Notes: generated from the letters alone by a model not told the origin. A stretch of 64,000 nucleotides of DNA from Xanthostigma xanthostigma (GCA_963575645.1 OY754465.1:5952001-6016000), one strand, 5' to 3'; positions 43,101 through 55,426 are shown, numbered from the stretch's first letter. Program-made: numbers and translations.

Positions 43101-43846
43101 GCGCTTTTTAAGCTATTGCATAGCTTCTATCGCGGGCTTTGAGCGCGGAGACCGAATCAAGAAATTCCGTAACGAAAAAAACCTAACACCCCCCACTCCG
43201 ACCGGCACAGCGGTGCGGCGTTGACAACCGTGCATCGTCTAACGTCGTTTCAGTTCGGCAGACTTCGGCACGGTGTTTGTGTGCTCATAACTGCATAACT
43301 GCTCATAACTGATTCTATCTTTATTTGTGTATAAATGAATTTATATATAATACTGCTATAAAAATAACCTAAATTATTTAGGTTATGTGCAGAGAAAGTA
43401 TATATGATATTATATCTATATAAATGTACATCGCGCGAAATTCTATGATCAAACTCTTAATATCGTTCTTTTTGTTGAAATTTTTTGAATGAATATAATT
43501 GTTTTGGTGTGTAATTACACTATTTATACCTTATTATTTATACCTAGCTATTTTCGTTTTATAGAGAAGAAAAACTTAAAGACCTAAAAAGAATATGCAA
43601 TAGCTTTACCGCGGCAGTCCCCGAGTGCCACACGTATTTTTTTTTCTTCTTTTTCTTTACTATAATACGTAACACAGCAAATACAAAACTTAAGTGTCAG
43701 GTGAACAAGTACCTACTGCAATAATCCGATTGAAGTTATTCATATTTGCAGTAATGTAATAAACTAAAGAAATCCTATTAGCTGAATATACGTAATAATA
43801 ATATTATTATTATTACGTATATTCAGTTAACCGTACGTCCCACATA

Positions 43847-44409
43847 CAGTATGTAAACACGTAAGGTGCACATAGGGAAATCAGCATTGGGAAAAAATAC
43901 TTGGATCAGAGTTAGCCATGACTGCATTGATTGTTATTTCTATTGAATTATCGTGGTAATCTTGAGGATTTCTATTGTATTTTGATTTATTTTTATTTTA
44001 CTTGGCTTTTTTAATAATAAAAAGCTCTTATAAATCATTATTTTAATTTTTTTGTACAAAAATAAAACAAAAAAACAACTCCATCTGTTTGGAAACATTT
44101 CATTCAAAAATTGTCTGACTGGTATGACGTATGCGCGTTGGTAAATTAGTGACCCAATTTCTTTAGGTTCAACACGAATAGGCGGAGATATTTGATCTCG
44201 CACCATATTTAAGTATTTTTGGGTATTTAATGTCCCATTAATAAAAAAATCCGATTATGTTGTAATCATTTGAATATTTTCTTCGGTAGTATACACATTC
44301 ATTATGCAAAAGAATATTATCTGTCAAATTGAAAAACAAGATTTCAACCAGTCATTTTTTCCCAATGTTAATTTCCCTATGTGCTCCTTACGTGTTTACA
44401 TACCTACTG
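43847..44409 (-). mobile_element. Mariner-like non-autonomous element inside the inverted repeat
   Basis: Starts CAGTATGTAAACACGTAAGG and ends CCTTACGTGTTTACATACCTACTG apart from small differences, with TA on both sides (43845-43846, 44410-44411). The inverted repeats are about 55 bases (shared GCACATAGGGAAAT). A transposase fragment lies on the minus strand. Confidence 0.75.
44081..44254 (-). pseudogene. Transposase middle fragment (Tc1/mariner superfamily)
   Basis: Reading from 44254 leftwards: SDFFINGTLNTQKYLNMVRD, then ISPPI, and later PVRQFLNEMFPNRW. N-G-x-L-N-x-x-x-Y-L and the R-x-F-L-N-E-x-F-P-N-R-W block are standard for these transposases. The usual F-Q-Q-D-G-x-x-x-H motif with the second catalytic Asp reads Y-Q-R-A-Y here, so the active site is destroyed. 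Confidence 0.7.
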
Positions 44410-45309
44410 TATATCAATTTTTTTACATTTTTTGTATTTAAATCTAGATTGTATACTAAAGTGACTTATAAAACATACGATATATTTTTTCAGAAGTCTC
44501 TACATAAAAACACAACAGCTGTATATATTTCTGAAAATATTTATATGTATATATCTTGTTTAAAAATGAAGTCAATAAACAACAAATTAAAAATGCAATT
44601 CGATATAATATTAGAAAGAAATTAATTCCGTAAATTTAGCCGCAGAAACAAAACAATGTAAGTACCCTGAAAAAAAAAAACTAGCCAGTGGACGTCTGAA
44701 GGAATTAGGTACATTATGATCACTGAGAGAATGAAAACTTTATTTGATTTGCACTAGAAGTATTAAAAAAAGTTTTTTGACTAAAAAAATACGTGTGGCA
44801 CTCGGGGACTGCCGCGGTAAAGTTATTGCATATTCTTTTTAGGTCTTTAAGTTTTTCTTCTCTATAAAACGAAAATAGCTAGGTATAAATAATAAGGTAT
44901 AAATAGTGTAATTACACACCAAAACAATTATTCATTCAAAAAATTTGAACAAAAAGAACGATATTAAATTTCGCGCGATGTACATTTATATAGATATATA
45001 ATATCATATATACTTTCTCTGCACATAACCTAAATAATTTAGGTTATTTTTATAGCAGTATTATATATAAATTCATTTATACACAAATAAAGATAGAATC
45101 AGTTATGAGCAGTTATGCAGTTATGAGCACACAAACACCGTGCCGAAGTCTGCCGAACTGAAACGACGTTAGACGATGTACGGCTGTCAACGCCGCACCG
45201 CTGTGCCGGTCGGAGTGGGGGGTGTTAGGTTTTTTCGTTACGGAATTTCTTGATTCGGTCGCCGCGCTCAAAGCCCGCGATAGAAGCTATGCAATAGCTT
45301 AAAAATATA

Positions 45310-45715
45310 TACATTTTTGGTTTAGTGTAAATGTCAATTTATTTTTGGATCACCACTATCTCCAGCTTGTGTTAATTTAAAGTTATTTCGTTTGTACGTT
45401 TGACACAACAAAGCGTTATACAGGAGTCTACAAAAGCAATAAAAATCAAACAGCTTAATTTTATTCTTGTTTTTCCTTCTTTTTTCATGTTCATGTTTTC
45501 TACAAATAAAGCTATTTAAAAACAAAACATGCCTTGTTTGTTAAGCTTTGATGTAAAAATTATCTTCACATACGTGAGAGGACAATTGAATGGTCTTTTT
45601 AAGCTGCCTCATTATATAATCCTCACACGTGTGTTCAGAATATGATTTTGCATAACATACTTGGAATATAGTACATATTCAGGTCATATAAGTACAGATA
45701 AATAGATGCTTATGT
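45310..45715. other. No gene recognised
   Basis: AT-rich; no supported features. Confidence 0.35.
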
Positions 45716-45721
45716 TTCTAC

Positions 45722-46265
45722 TAGTGATGTGCCTGATCGTTAAAAATGTATATCCGCGGATACGGATCTGAACACGGATTTTTAGTTTCAAGATCCGCGG
45801 ATACAGATACTGATCTTAACTTTCTTAGAGTACGCGGCGGTAAATATTGCACATCGACCTTTGGAAAGAGACTATCTGTTATGGGAAATAGTTATTGACC
45901 TCTTTAAGAGTTAACTCTCATAACAGATTGTCTCTTTCCAAAGATCGATTTGCAATATCTCATTATAAAGATAGTTGGTTTAGTACCTTTGAGTTATGTA
46001 TAATATTAGTATGGTACTCACTACGATAAATGTTTGCAATATAAAGGTGCCAAATACGATTTAAAAAAATAAAAAATAATCTGAATGGAATTTAACAGGT
46101 TTTCATTATTACCTAATCACCTATATATATATAAAATTTCATCTATGAATTGAAAATTAATAAGGTAAAAGATCTGCAAATGATCCGCCAAAAACTAACG
46201 GATACGGATACGTATATTTCTTCTCCCTCGGATATTCGCTGATACGGATATCCGGCACATCACTA
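45722..46265 (+). mobile_element. hAT-type MITE, TAGTGATGTGCCGGAT family, copy 2
   Basis: Same element and orientation as 41305-41837, about 544 bases. A perfect 8-base duplication GTTTCTAC flanks it (45714-45721, 46266-46273). Confidence 0.9.
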
Positions 46266-46274
46266 GTTTCTACG

Positions 46275-47185
46275 TAGCTACATTGTATATTATTTCGTTC
46301 TTTGTATCCAGTAGCTTGAGGCTAAACTAAGAAGAACGATAAGCGTTTGTTTCTAAACTATTCATTGGTTCATTGGAACCTAACGGGGAGTTCACGAAAT
46401 CTTTCCGCGACTGTTACTGTTTTTGGAACGAAGTTCCTTATGGGACATTATAGATATAAATGGAGAGGGCTAGAAAAAAAATCGTAAGAAAAAAGTGTAA
46501 GAAAAATCTGTCACGAAAATCTACATATATAAATTACCTATTATATGTCTGTCCGTATACATAGAAAGTTGAAATTTGTGCTTATGCTCATTTGATTCAG
46601 CGCACTTTTTTCTATAAGGTCAAGTGAATTCAGGCATATCCGTGACACGTTTATATTTTCCAAAAAATTGAAAAAATTGAAGTTTTTCGATGTTTTCGCA
46701 AATCTGCGGCTTTTTGAAGCACTAAGAGCCTTCCGATGCGGTTAATATTATGTGTACTTATGGGAAAAATCACGCTGAATCCAATGAGACCACCCGCAAC
46801 TCTGTATCTCCTTTGGTTTAGGAGTTAGACGCGTTTTTATAAATTTTTCTTTAAAAAAATAAAAACGCTATAACTTGAAAACTACAATTTAAAAAGCTAC
46901 TGTCAATACTCGTGACGCTACCTGTGTCAACGGCGACACCAGAGCCTACTTTTTCCTCGTCGAGGGGGCTAAAAACTTTTTGAGAAACAGCATGGGACAG
47001 TAACGACTGACTGGATTAGTCTTAATGAGCGTTCATCGTGATGTCGAGATCAGAGATCGTTGTCCCTCGCTTTATTTCTGGTGACAATCCGCGTCGGTTG
47101 CCTTTTTATAAAATTTTTTATTTGTTAAATTATACTACAATAAGCATATATTGTAATTTTACATAAATAAATTTTTTACCTATTG
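46275..47185. other. No gene recognised
   Basis: Contains CATATATAAATTACCTATT and a following non-coding stretch with the character of an old LINE or Helitron 3' region, but no signal I can name. GC rises at 46915-46980. Confidence 0.35.
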
Positions 47186-47189
47186 TCTC

Positions 47190-47250
47190 TGATCTAGAGC
47201 TCGACCCCCTCCCCCCCCGAAGTGAATTCCTGGCTTCGGTCTTGGGCCAT
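47190..47250 (-). mobile_element. End fragment of the hAT family at 34385-35340
   Basis: Minus strand reads CCGAAGCCAGGAATTCACTT, a G-run, then GGTCGAGCTCTAGATC, matching the left end at 34385-34445. The partner end is not found; the LINE that follows may have entered this element. Confidence 0.55.
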
Positions 47251-47304
47251 CTAGTCAAAGTAATCATGTTGTTACAATATCACATAAGACATTAAAGTAA
47301 CAGG

Positions 47305-48261
47305 ATGCCTGGAGCCGATCATCTGGAAGTTACATTAACCAGAAGAAACCTGATTGCATATGTGAATGAAATGAATAACAATGCAGATGGGTCCATATTT
47401 TCATTTGCAGATGATACTGTCCTCTATTTCGCAGATGTGGACTGGAAAACTACGTACAAGAACGCAGAAAATGGACTGGCAATTGTGCATAAGTGGCTTA
47501 ATAATAACCTACTGACGCTAAATGAGACAAAAACCAAATATATGACCTTTAGCCCAACGATTACTGGACAACCAACTGATATGACTCTTACACTACATAC
47601 ATGCAACAACGTACAAATAACTTGTGACTGCACACAACTGACTAAAACGAACAATATTAAATACTTAGGTGTCATAATTGACAATAATTTAAAGTGGGAA
47701 ACACACATCATCGACTTGACAAAAAAGATACGGAAATTAATTTACATATTTATAACCTTACGACAAATACTGACGCCGACTTTAATAAAAACAGTTTATT
47801 ATGCACTTTGTCAGTCACTTTTAAACTATGGAATAGCGGCTTGGGGCGGAGCTTCCGAATCGGCACTTATTCCGATTAAAAATGCACAAAAGCTACTTAT
47901 ACGCATAATAACTAAAAAGCATCCCTTATTCCCAACTAACCAATTGTTCCAAGAGTTCCAGGTTTTAAATATACAACAGCTATATTTAAAATCTATCCTT
48001 ACCATGTATCACCACAATCCCTCAACGCATACCCGATTTTTACATAACCATGGAACCAGATCCCAAGCCCAATATACTGTCCAGCCTCCTAGAATGTCAA
48101 AGGCATTTGGCCAAAAACACATGCACTACCTTGCTCCCAAAATATACAACCAAATTCCCGTAGAAATAACGAGCTGCACTAGTAAAAAAGCATTCTGTAA
48201 GAAAATAACAAAATGGATAGTTACAGAAGAAGCTCGAAGTATTATCAATGTTCTCATTTGA
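47305..48261 (+). pseudogene. LINE ORF2 C-terminal fragment
   Basis: 318 open codons. The first 20 or so residues look garbled, then IAYVNEM and FADDTVLYFADVD mark the RT region around the catalytic box (residues about 30-45), followed by NETKTKYMTF, the Y-L-G-V-I-I-D block and a C-terminal tail with HNHGTRSQ. The fingers of the RT and the endonuclease are missing. The ATG at 47305 is not the natural start. Confidence 0.8.
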
Positions 48262-48530
48262 GTGCCGCACACATAAACACACATTGTTACACACACAATT
48301 AAGCACTAAGCGCGCACACACACGCACACACACACACCACAGATACAAGCACACAAAACCAAACATTTAACACGCAAGCGCAATTTATAAAATATGTATT
48401 TAAAAATCCACCCTAGCACTGGCTATGCCAAGTTGGGTGGATCAATTTCATACATAATATAGCAATTATATATTATTTGTACTGTATTTATTGAAATAAA
48501 TTATTTATTATTATTATTATTATTATTGTC
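47305..48530 (+). mobile_element. 5'-truncated LINE with 3' hairpin and (ATT)n tail
   Basis: The reverse-transcriptase frame is followed by a 3' UTR with CA-rich microsatellites (48265-48350) and a hairpin CCACCC...GGGTGG (about 48409-48441). It ends with about seven ATT units at 48503-48527. A 3' hairpin before a short tandem tail is typical of LINE 3' recognition. Confidence 0.8.
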
Positions 48531-48539
48531 TAGAGGCCC

Positions 48540-50395
48540 GGACAGGGTTAATCCGGCCCTGCACATATGATGTCACTTAAGAAGTTTTACTTCAAAAACT
48601 CTCGCATGTATAGAATCTGTGTGTTGTTAAGGAAGGGGATTCACATTAGACCTCGCCGTGACTGCGGGGCACTCGATGGTTTATCGCTTCATGTAAATCT
48701 AATGTAATCTAATAATACGAAGGAATGGAACGTCACTAACTGTGCTATAGCACGAAGCTATGGAATTACGATTTTATTTAATTGTGTAGATGAGTTTAGT
48801 GTCTCGCTATCTTTGGTGGAAAAAGTTCCGTTCGAAACAATACTCCAAGCAGACCTATTTCTGAGATAACGCTTAGGTCGGTAATTAAATTTATTTTGGG
48901 CGCGCATGAATGATAAATCAATCAGATAGTAAAAGTAAAAAACTTTTTTCAAAATTATTTTAAAGTCCATATTCATCGATCACTATATTAAAGATAGAAG
49001 TTACTAAACTTACTAAACTTGGAACAAATTTATTCGTTTGAATATTTACTTTCAATTTATCAAGCAAAATACCAGGCAGAAAAGTTAGTTAAAGAATAAA
49101 TATACACTGCACTGTACTCCTTGCTCTTTTTGATGAATATTAAGACGTTCACCCAAAAATCCGACCGATGGCGTTAGTGTAAACGTCAAAAAAAGAGTTT
49201 TACAAAATAATAATGTTTTATCCTAACCCAATTGCGACACAAAAATTCCACTAATAATGTTTTACAACTATACACTTCTCAAAAGGTTAATAAACAACAC
49301 AAATAAATTCACAAGAGCAACTGTAGATATAATACTACACGTTTATAGGTTACGCATTTTGATCTATGTGGCGGCCATTATTATTTTATCAGGCGAATAA
49401 ATATTTATATACCCTGGAAGTAAGACAGACAAGATTTATACCTGCAGTAAACATAATTATGGTTGAAGAATTGAATTACCCCTATTTATTCAGAAGCATA
49501 ATTACCTGAAGAACAAACGAACCGAATAAATAACTACTTGCGTTCGGTGAATATGCAGGCCATAAGAAAAAGAGATATTACGGTACTGCTATCTAAGCAA
49601 ACCTTAGCTTTAATTTGGCTTTTATAAAACATTATTTAATAAATTAGTTACGTAAGCATTGTCAGCAAGCTAATTGTTTGAGTGGAAATGACGGGTCTTG
49701 ATTTTGATATAATTCCAAAACATTCATGATTGAAATTTATCAAAAAAAATGACGTCACCTTTTAGTCTGGAATAATTCATTTCAAACGAAAATATGAAAT
49801 GTGCATAAAAACTGCAATTTTTTGATTAAAAGATGACTTCAAAATTGAAAACAAAAATATAACACCTATATTTAGCTTCGCAAGCTGACATAGTTTAAAC
49901 TTGTGTGTTCCATAAAGGCACGTAGTGTATAACATAAGGTTTTTACAAAAAAATCTTTTGTATAAAATAAGAGATGTTTCTTTTTGTTCTGAATTCTTCT
50001 TCGTCACAATGACATACATACTTGAAATGTTTTAAAATTTTTCTTTTATTTTTACCACGTATAATATTGAAGCTAAATTAAAGTGAAGCTAATCACCAAA
50101 TAAAATGTCTGAGTTCACTCTTCTCAGAATTAATATTGAAGTAAATACCTAACGGAAAAATAAAAATAATTCAGTCTTGTTTAGTTTAATAAATTTTATT
50201 TTTTGTAATTGACGGTGAAAAAAATATCAATAAGTTTTTATTAAACTTACGACGAAAATAACAAACTAAAAATAAAATAATTTTATCATTGTTGACCAGA
50301 TCTACAAGTTTTTTATTTCATTCGAGAACTGAAGAAATAAATAAATTTCTTCGGATAGATCAAGAAATTATTAATTAATTTTCGATATATTCTTC
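48540..50395. other. No gene recognised
   Basis: Begins with a probable hAT end (minus strand CAGGGCCGGATTAACCCTG at about 48548-48570) and an isolated AAGAAGTTTTACTTC. The remainder is AT-rich with no supported exon, RNA or element boundary. Confidence 0.4.
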
Positions 50396-51450
50396 ACATC
50401 GTTTTAGGACGTAGTCTGGTGTTCGGGTTTCGGAAAATCGAATTTATTTTTTTTTACATTTTTTAGTAAGTATATTATATTGAGAAAATACTGAAAAAAT
50501 TTTAGACCGAAATATTAAATATTTATAAAGCTATACCATATAGTCGAGAGCAGCAACGGTCTTATGATAAGACTTTTGCCTTTCAATTGTTATCACGTTT
50601 CCCTTATACTCTCGCAGAGTAGAGCAAAAAATTAGCAGAAAATGGTGCCTTTGAAGAAACGGAAGGTTTACTATACACCACGCATAGCTGATTAGTGTAA
50701 ATATTCATTTTTATTTTTTTATAAGAAATCGGAAATCAAAACTTTATAAACGCGTTTTTCTCAAAACTACGTTTTTGTAAGCGGCGCGGGTGATTGAAAC
50801 AATTGTATACCACCGATTGCTTTCAATTTTGCACAGGGTATTCTACACAACAATAGCTCCGTCCGGTACTAGAATTACTTCATTATAAAAATTATTTCTA
50901 TTTTTTTAACCGATTTTCAACAACAAAATCACGATTTTCTCGTTAAACCCGCCATTTTGTTATTTATCAATAAAAATGTTTATTTCTAGTAAGGGATAAA
51001 GCCACAAGCCTACGAAACAAACCAACTTAATTTTTATAATTCAGATGACTCCAAGTGACGTTATCACCCGCGCTACCCACCTACCTCCACTTAAAGTTGT
51101 CTACTTTAGGTTAAAAAAACAAATATAAAATGGCGTAAAATTAAGCAAAAAAATTTTTTTTCTTACTTTACGATGTCAGTAAAAACATGTAACAAAATTG
51201 TAAACATCGTACATTATTTTGATATTAAAAAAAAATTCTGAAATAACGGTTGAAAACGAGCCTGAACATAGGACTACGTCTTTAAGACACTCTATAGTTA
51301 AAGGAGGACACCTATCTGATGCGAAATTTAACAAATACAACATTCATACTTTCTTCCTAGTATGTCGTCAGAAGACATTTTTAGTTAAATTCCTTCATTC
51401 GAACTATTCATAACATCTATATTCAATAGTATAATACCTACATAATTGAA

Positions 51451-51750
51451 ATGCAACTTTTGAACTGTCTGATGGATTTAGCCTACCGTTTTGTCTCCTC
51501 CTTCGATAGGACGCCAACGGGTGACATGTGGTGGCAAAATATGACACTATACGAACTCATCGTTTGCGGTGCGGATAACCAACGACCTCAGAGCCGACAT
51601 GAACCGATGCAAATAATGCCACTGTCACATAGACATAATATGACTAAAACCATTGACTTAATGAATGCATCACACAACAAAGTGTCGTTCATAAATTCGC
51701 CATGGGAACTGATTCTAGTTCTCCCTGGTGGCAGAAAATATATGCTTTAA
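51451..51750 (+). CDS. 99-codon open frame of unknown nature
   Basis: Opens with MQLLNCLMDLAYRF and ends GGRKYML-stop. It is less AT-skewed than its surroundings and unusually rich in Met, His and Asn. No domain is recognised. Its last 50 bases are part of the inverted duplication, which argues for repeat-derived DNA rather than a gene. Kept as a candidate only. Confidence 0.15.
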   Translation: MQLLNCLMDLAYRFVSSFDRTPTGDMWWQNMTLYELIVCGADNQRPQSRHEPMQIMPLSHRHNMTKTIDLMNASHNKVSFINSPWELILVLPGGRKYML

Positions 51751-51789
51751 TCAGTTTTAAAGTAAACGTCACAGTTCATTTAGATATAA

Positions 51790-52383
51790 TCTATACTAAT
51801 ATATATAAAGCTGAAAAGTTTATTTGTTTGAACGCACTAATCTCAGGAACTACTGGTTCAAATTGAAAAAAAAATTGTTGGATAGCCCATTTATCGAGGA
51901 AGGCTATAGGCTATATAAAATCACGCTACGACCATTAGGAGCGAAGCATTAATGAAAAATGTTGCAAAATGTATCTCAAAAATAAGCTTCTATTCAGGTG
52001 AAATGCACTAACTAAATATACTCATATTAGCGTTGTGAGTAAACAACGCCGGCTGGCTCAATCGGTAGAGTACGCGACTGTCAATATCAGGGTCGTTGAG
52101 CGAATATATTTTTATTTTTTTTTCTATTTTCTACATTGCTTTCTTCTAAGGCTTACATTTAAATTTATTTTAATTTTATTTAATTAATTAAAAAAAGTAA
52201 TTATTACTTAAAAAAAGTATAAATACTGCTTTTATCGACAAAAACTTTTGAACGGTAACTCCGATCATCATGAAATTTGGAAACAACATTCATCTCGGTA
52301 AACTAAGATGAATGTATGTACTCATGTTCCTCCCTTCCCCATTCGTTCTTTTACACCCGGGTGAAACCGGGCGGGACCGCTAG
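51790..52383 (+). mobile_element. Complete non-autonomous Helitron (594 bp)
   Basis: Starts TCTATACTAATATATATAAA after an A and ends CTAG before a T, the A|T insertion rule. Eight bases before the end is a hairpin CCCGG-GTGAAA-CCGGG (52356-52371). No terminal inverted repeats and no duplication. It carries a truncated tRNA-like segment at 52048-52103 (GCCGGCTGGCTCAATCGGTA). Related copies: 37103-37632 and 54454-54796. Confidence 0.88.
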
Positions 52384-52389
52384 TGAATA

Positions 52390-52810
52390 ATAAATTCGAA
52401 ATAAATATTACTGATATTATTATAAGTATTTAGGTAATTCTAAAAGACATCTAGTAAAAGGAGAACAGATGTTTAAAGCGAATCACATTCGAAGTACATT
52501 TTTGGAACTTTGGTTTTTCTTCATTGGTTAGTTCTTTTCTTTTCTGTTTATATACCTACCTACTTTTTTCATTTTTTCCATTAAATTTTTTTTCCATATT
52601 CCATAATGTAAAAAATTTGTTAACTATCATTATGAAATCCTATTTAACCTAACTAAATCCTAATTTTCTATCTTTTTTTTTAATTTGTTTATCAGTAACA
52701 ATGAAATAAATTGCATTAGAAACCATAACATGCACAGATCTCAGTCAAGAATAAATTCTTTTTGTTTAGTTCACTCATTACAATGAACTAACTGTCGGAT
52801 GAAATATATA
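52390..52810. other. Spacer of the inverted duplication, no gene recognised
   Basis: Very AT-rich with no supported features. Confidence 0.35.
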
Positions 52811-53740
52811 AATGTGATTAAAGCATATGCAGCTTTTATTTTTTGCCACCAGATAGCATTAGTATCAGTTCCCATGACGAATAGGAGGTACGTTGCGATG
52901 GCTACTCTCTTCACACCATAGTCGGACTCTGTTTATTTTTCTTTAAAACAACATATCTATCAAGCTGATGTAAAAATTCTGTTCTATAACAGAGCTGAGC
53001 AAAAACACCGAACCTAAGCGCTTGAAGCACCAAACATTGAGCACTTTCATAAATGCTCGATTTATTTAAGGACTTGTCGCATACAATATGTAAATGTTGA
53101 CTAATAAACTATTCTATTCTATGTTCAGGCTCGTTTTCAACCGTTATTTCAGAATGTTTTTTTAATATCAAAATAATGTACGATGTTTTCAATTTTGTTA
53201 CATGTTTTTACTGACATCGTAAACCAAGAATTAATTTTACGCCATTTTATAATTGTTTTTTTAACCTAAAGTAGACAACTTTAAATGGAGGTAGGTGGGT
53301 AGCGCGGGTGATTGTTTCAATCACCCGCGCCGCTTAGAAAAACGTAGTTTTGAGAAAAACGCGTTTAAAGTTTTAATTTCAGATTTCTTACAAAAAAATA
53401 AAAATGAATATTTACACTAATCAGCTATGCCTGGTGTATATTAAATCTTCCGTTTCTTCAAAGGCATCGTTTTCTGCTAATTTGTTTGCTCTACTCTGCG
53501 AGAGTATAAGGGTAACGTGATAACAATTGAGAGGTAAGAGCAGGTCTTACCGTAAGACCGTTGCTGCTCTCGACTATATGCTATAGCTTTGTAAATATTT
53601 AATATTTCGGTCTAAAATTTTTACAGTATTTTCTCAATATATTATTACTAAAAATGTAAAAAAAATAAATTCGTTTTTTCAAAACCCGAACACCAGACTA
53701 CGTCCTTAAGCGATAAGCACTTTCATTTTCGAATTACACA

Positions 53741-54139
53741 ATATAGTCGAGGTCAGAGCGCCAATCTAGAGACCCTCCCTCCCGTTATCAAGGTTCCTGA
53801 ACACGACGGTGAGGATCCCACAATTTTTTTCCTCGGTAACTCCTTCAAATTGGCCGAAAAAACACCTCCAAATCGCTATCCAGCTTACAAATGATTTTCG
53901 ACTTCCTTTTTTGGCCTGATTAGGACTTGTTCGAGTACAGAGAGCCGATCTTCGAGGCAGGTGAGCCAAACTACCCCCTTGCAAGGAGTGAAAATCAGGG
54001 GTTGCCGAGGGAAAAAAATTGTGAGACCCTCACCATCATGTTCAGCGACTTCGAAAACGGGGACAGGTCTCTAGATTGGCGCTTTGGTAAAAAAAAGCAA
54101 AAACTCCAAAAAATTCTGACCTCGATTAATAGTGGCAAT
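53741..54139. mobile_element. Fold-back element with GCGCCAATCTAGAGA arms
   Basis: GTCGAGGTCAGAGCGCCAAT with the next 70 bases is mirrored by a right arm (about 54000-54115) holding GTCTCTAGATTGGCGC and, at the end, CTGACCTCGA. The loop is about 170 bases. Overlapping open frames on both strands are palindromic artefacts. It lies just outside the 50402-53712 duplication. Confidence 0.65.
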
Positions 54140-54229
54140 TTTCAGCACATTGTTCAGAGAGCAAAAGGGCATAGTCTATACTTTAAGTCCATGATTTTAA
54201 CACAGGATCATGTTGTTCTCTAGTGATTA

Positions 54230-54450
54230 ATGAGGTTATTTATTGTATGCACTTTGTTGGCTATTAATTCTGCAGTTAAATGTGCTCTATTTATCATGTT
54301 ATGTCATTTAACAGCATGATGGCTTTCGATTGTATAAAATCGAGTTTTTGTTCAATGAAAATTCTAGTTATGTAAACCCGCCATTAGATTAGAGTTGCTC
54401 GGTGTAAATTGGCATACAAATGTGGGCCAATCTTATAATTTATCTTTTTC
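54230..54450. other. No gene recognised
   Basis: Short AT-rich spacer between two elements. Confidence 0.35.
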
Positions 54451-54453
54451 GTA

Positions 54454-54796
54454 TCTATACTAACATATAAAGCTGAAGAGTTTGTTTGTTTGGTTGAACG
54501 CGCTATTCTCAAAAACTACTGGTTCGAATTGAAAAAAAAAATTGTTGGATAGCTTATTTATCGAGGAAGGCTATAGGCTATATAATATCACGCTACGACC
54601 AATAGGAGCGGAGCATCGATGAAAAATGTTGCAAAATGTAACTCAAAATTTGTCCGTCCGACAAAAACTTTTGAACGGTAACTCCGATCATCACGAAATT
54701 TGGACACAACATTCATCTCGATAAACTAAGATGAACGTGCGTACTCAAATACTTCCCGTTCTTTTGCACCCGGGTGAAACCGGGCGGAACCGCTAG
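54454..54796 (+). mobile_element. Non-autonomous Helitron, internally deleted (343 bp)
   Basis: Starts TCTATACTAACATATAAAGC after an A and ends CTAG (54793-54796) before a T, with the hairpin CCCGG-GTGAAA-CCGGG at 54769-54784. It matches the first and last parts of 51790-52383 but lacks the middle, including the tRNA-like segment. Confidence 0.88.
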
Positions 54797-54799
54797 TAT

Positions 54800-55260
54800 T
54801 TTATATTTTCGTATATCGATTGTATAATAAAACCATTTTACTTAAAAAGCATGTTTTACCTATTTTATTTTTAAGTTTTTACTGTGTTTTATTTGCTTAG
54901 TTAAATTTTATTACATTTTTATGATCCACTGAAACGCTACGGGAGCTCGCCCTTGGGGCTCGCATTTATAATTAAATAGTAGGTGTTTTGTTCGCGTTAT
55001 TTTCCATAACGCATCAATAATACTGTTGGGTATTCCAGTTATACTGCCGACTTTGCTGATAAGGTACCTATAGTTTAACATCAATACGCCGATAAAATCC
55101 AAATATACATTTTTTTTGAGCATGTAAATGTAGGTAGAGCTTTAGATTTGTTATTTAAAGATCTTGATAAAGTTTCTAAAAACCACAGTTTATAATAATA
55201 AACCCAACTAAATCAGCAGTACTTGGATTAAAACACGCCTTAAATAAAATCAACACTAAT
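54800..55260. other. No gene recognised
   Basis: No supported feature; short frames only. Confidence 0.35.
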
Positions 55261-55263
55261 AAT

Positions 55264-55395
55264 ATAGTAGAACCTCTTTAAGTCGAACCATGATAAGTCG
55301 AAAACCTTCAAAACTCGAAAAAATGTTTTGTTTAATTCCCTTCAAGCCCCAAAACCTCCATTACTTGAAATCTCAATCCTCTATACTTAGGTCAA
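55264..55395 (+). mobile_element. Pogo/Tigger-like end fragment
   Basis: AGTAGAACCTCTTTAAGTCG is the type of terminus also seen at 59524 (AGTAGAACCTCTGTATGTC). It is followed by AAGTCGAAAACC-like words. No opposite end was found. Confidence 0.45.
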
Positions 55396-55426
55396 AATAA
55401 TCAGTGAGTATAAGCCATAAATATAA

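Larger units (their letters stand above)
43105..45305. repeat. 2.2-kb element with about 530-bp inverted repeats
   Basis: Left arm 43105-43641 and right arm 44783-45305 are inverse copies differing by scattered substitutions. Landmarks are AAGCTATTGCATAGCTTCTA, CCGACCGGCACAGCGGTGCG, ATAACCTAAATTATTTAGG and GCCGCGGTAAAG. The spacer of about 1.1 kb contains a short palindrome (43788-43831, ATACGTAATAATA...) and a mariner-like element (43847-44409). The arms are GC-richer at the outer ends. Either a terminal-inverted-repeat transposon or an inverted duplication. Confidence 0.8.
50402..53712. repeat. 3.3-kb inverted duplication
   Basis: The left part (50402-51275 and 51700-51770) is mirrored on the right (52815-52890 and 53125-53712). 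Shared landmarks: AGGACGTAGTCTGGTGTTCG, CAAAGGCA with its inverse, CGCGGGTGATTG, ACGCCATTTTATA and GGCTCGTTTTCAACCG. The left arm has about 275 extra bases (50795-51068); at the same point the right arm holds a small perfect palindrome, GCGCGGGTGATTG-TTT-CAATCACCCGCGC (about 53308-53336). The centre contains a complete Helitron (51790-52383). Confidence 0.75.

Noticed and set aside
42895-43224. 109-codon frame overlapping the inverted repeat at 43105
   Set aside because: The second half is repeated in inverse at 45200-45305 and the first half is AT-driven; no domain.
48265-48360. CA-rich stretch as a regulatory feature
   Set aside because: It is the microsatellite-like 3' UTR of the LINE at 47305-48530.
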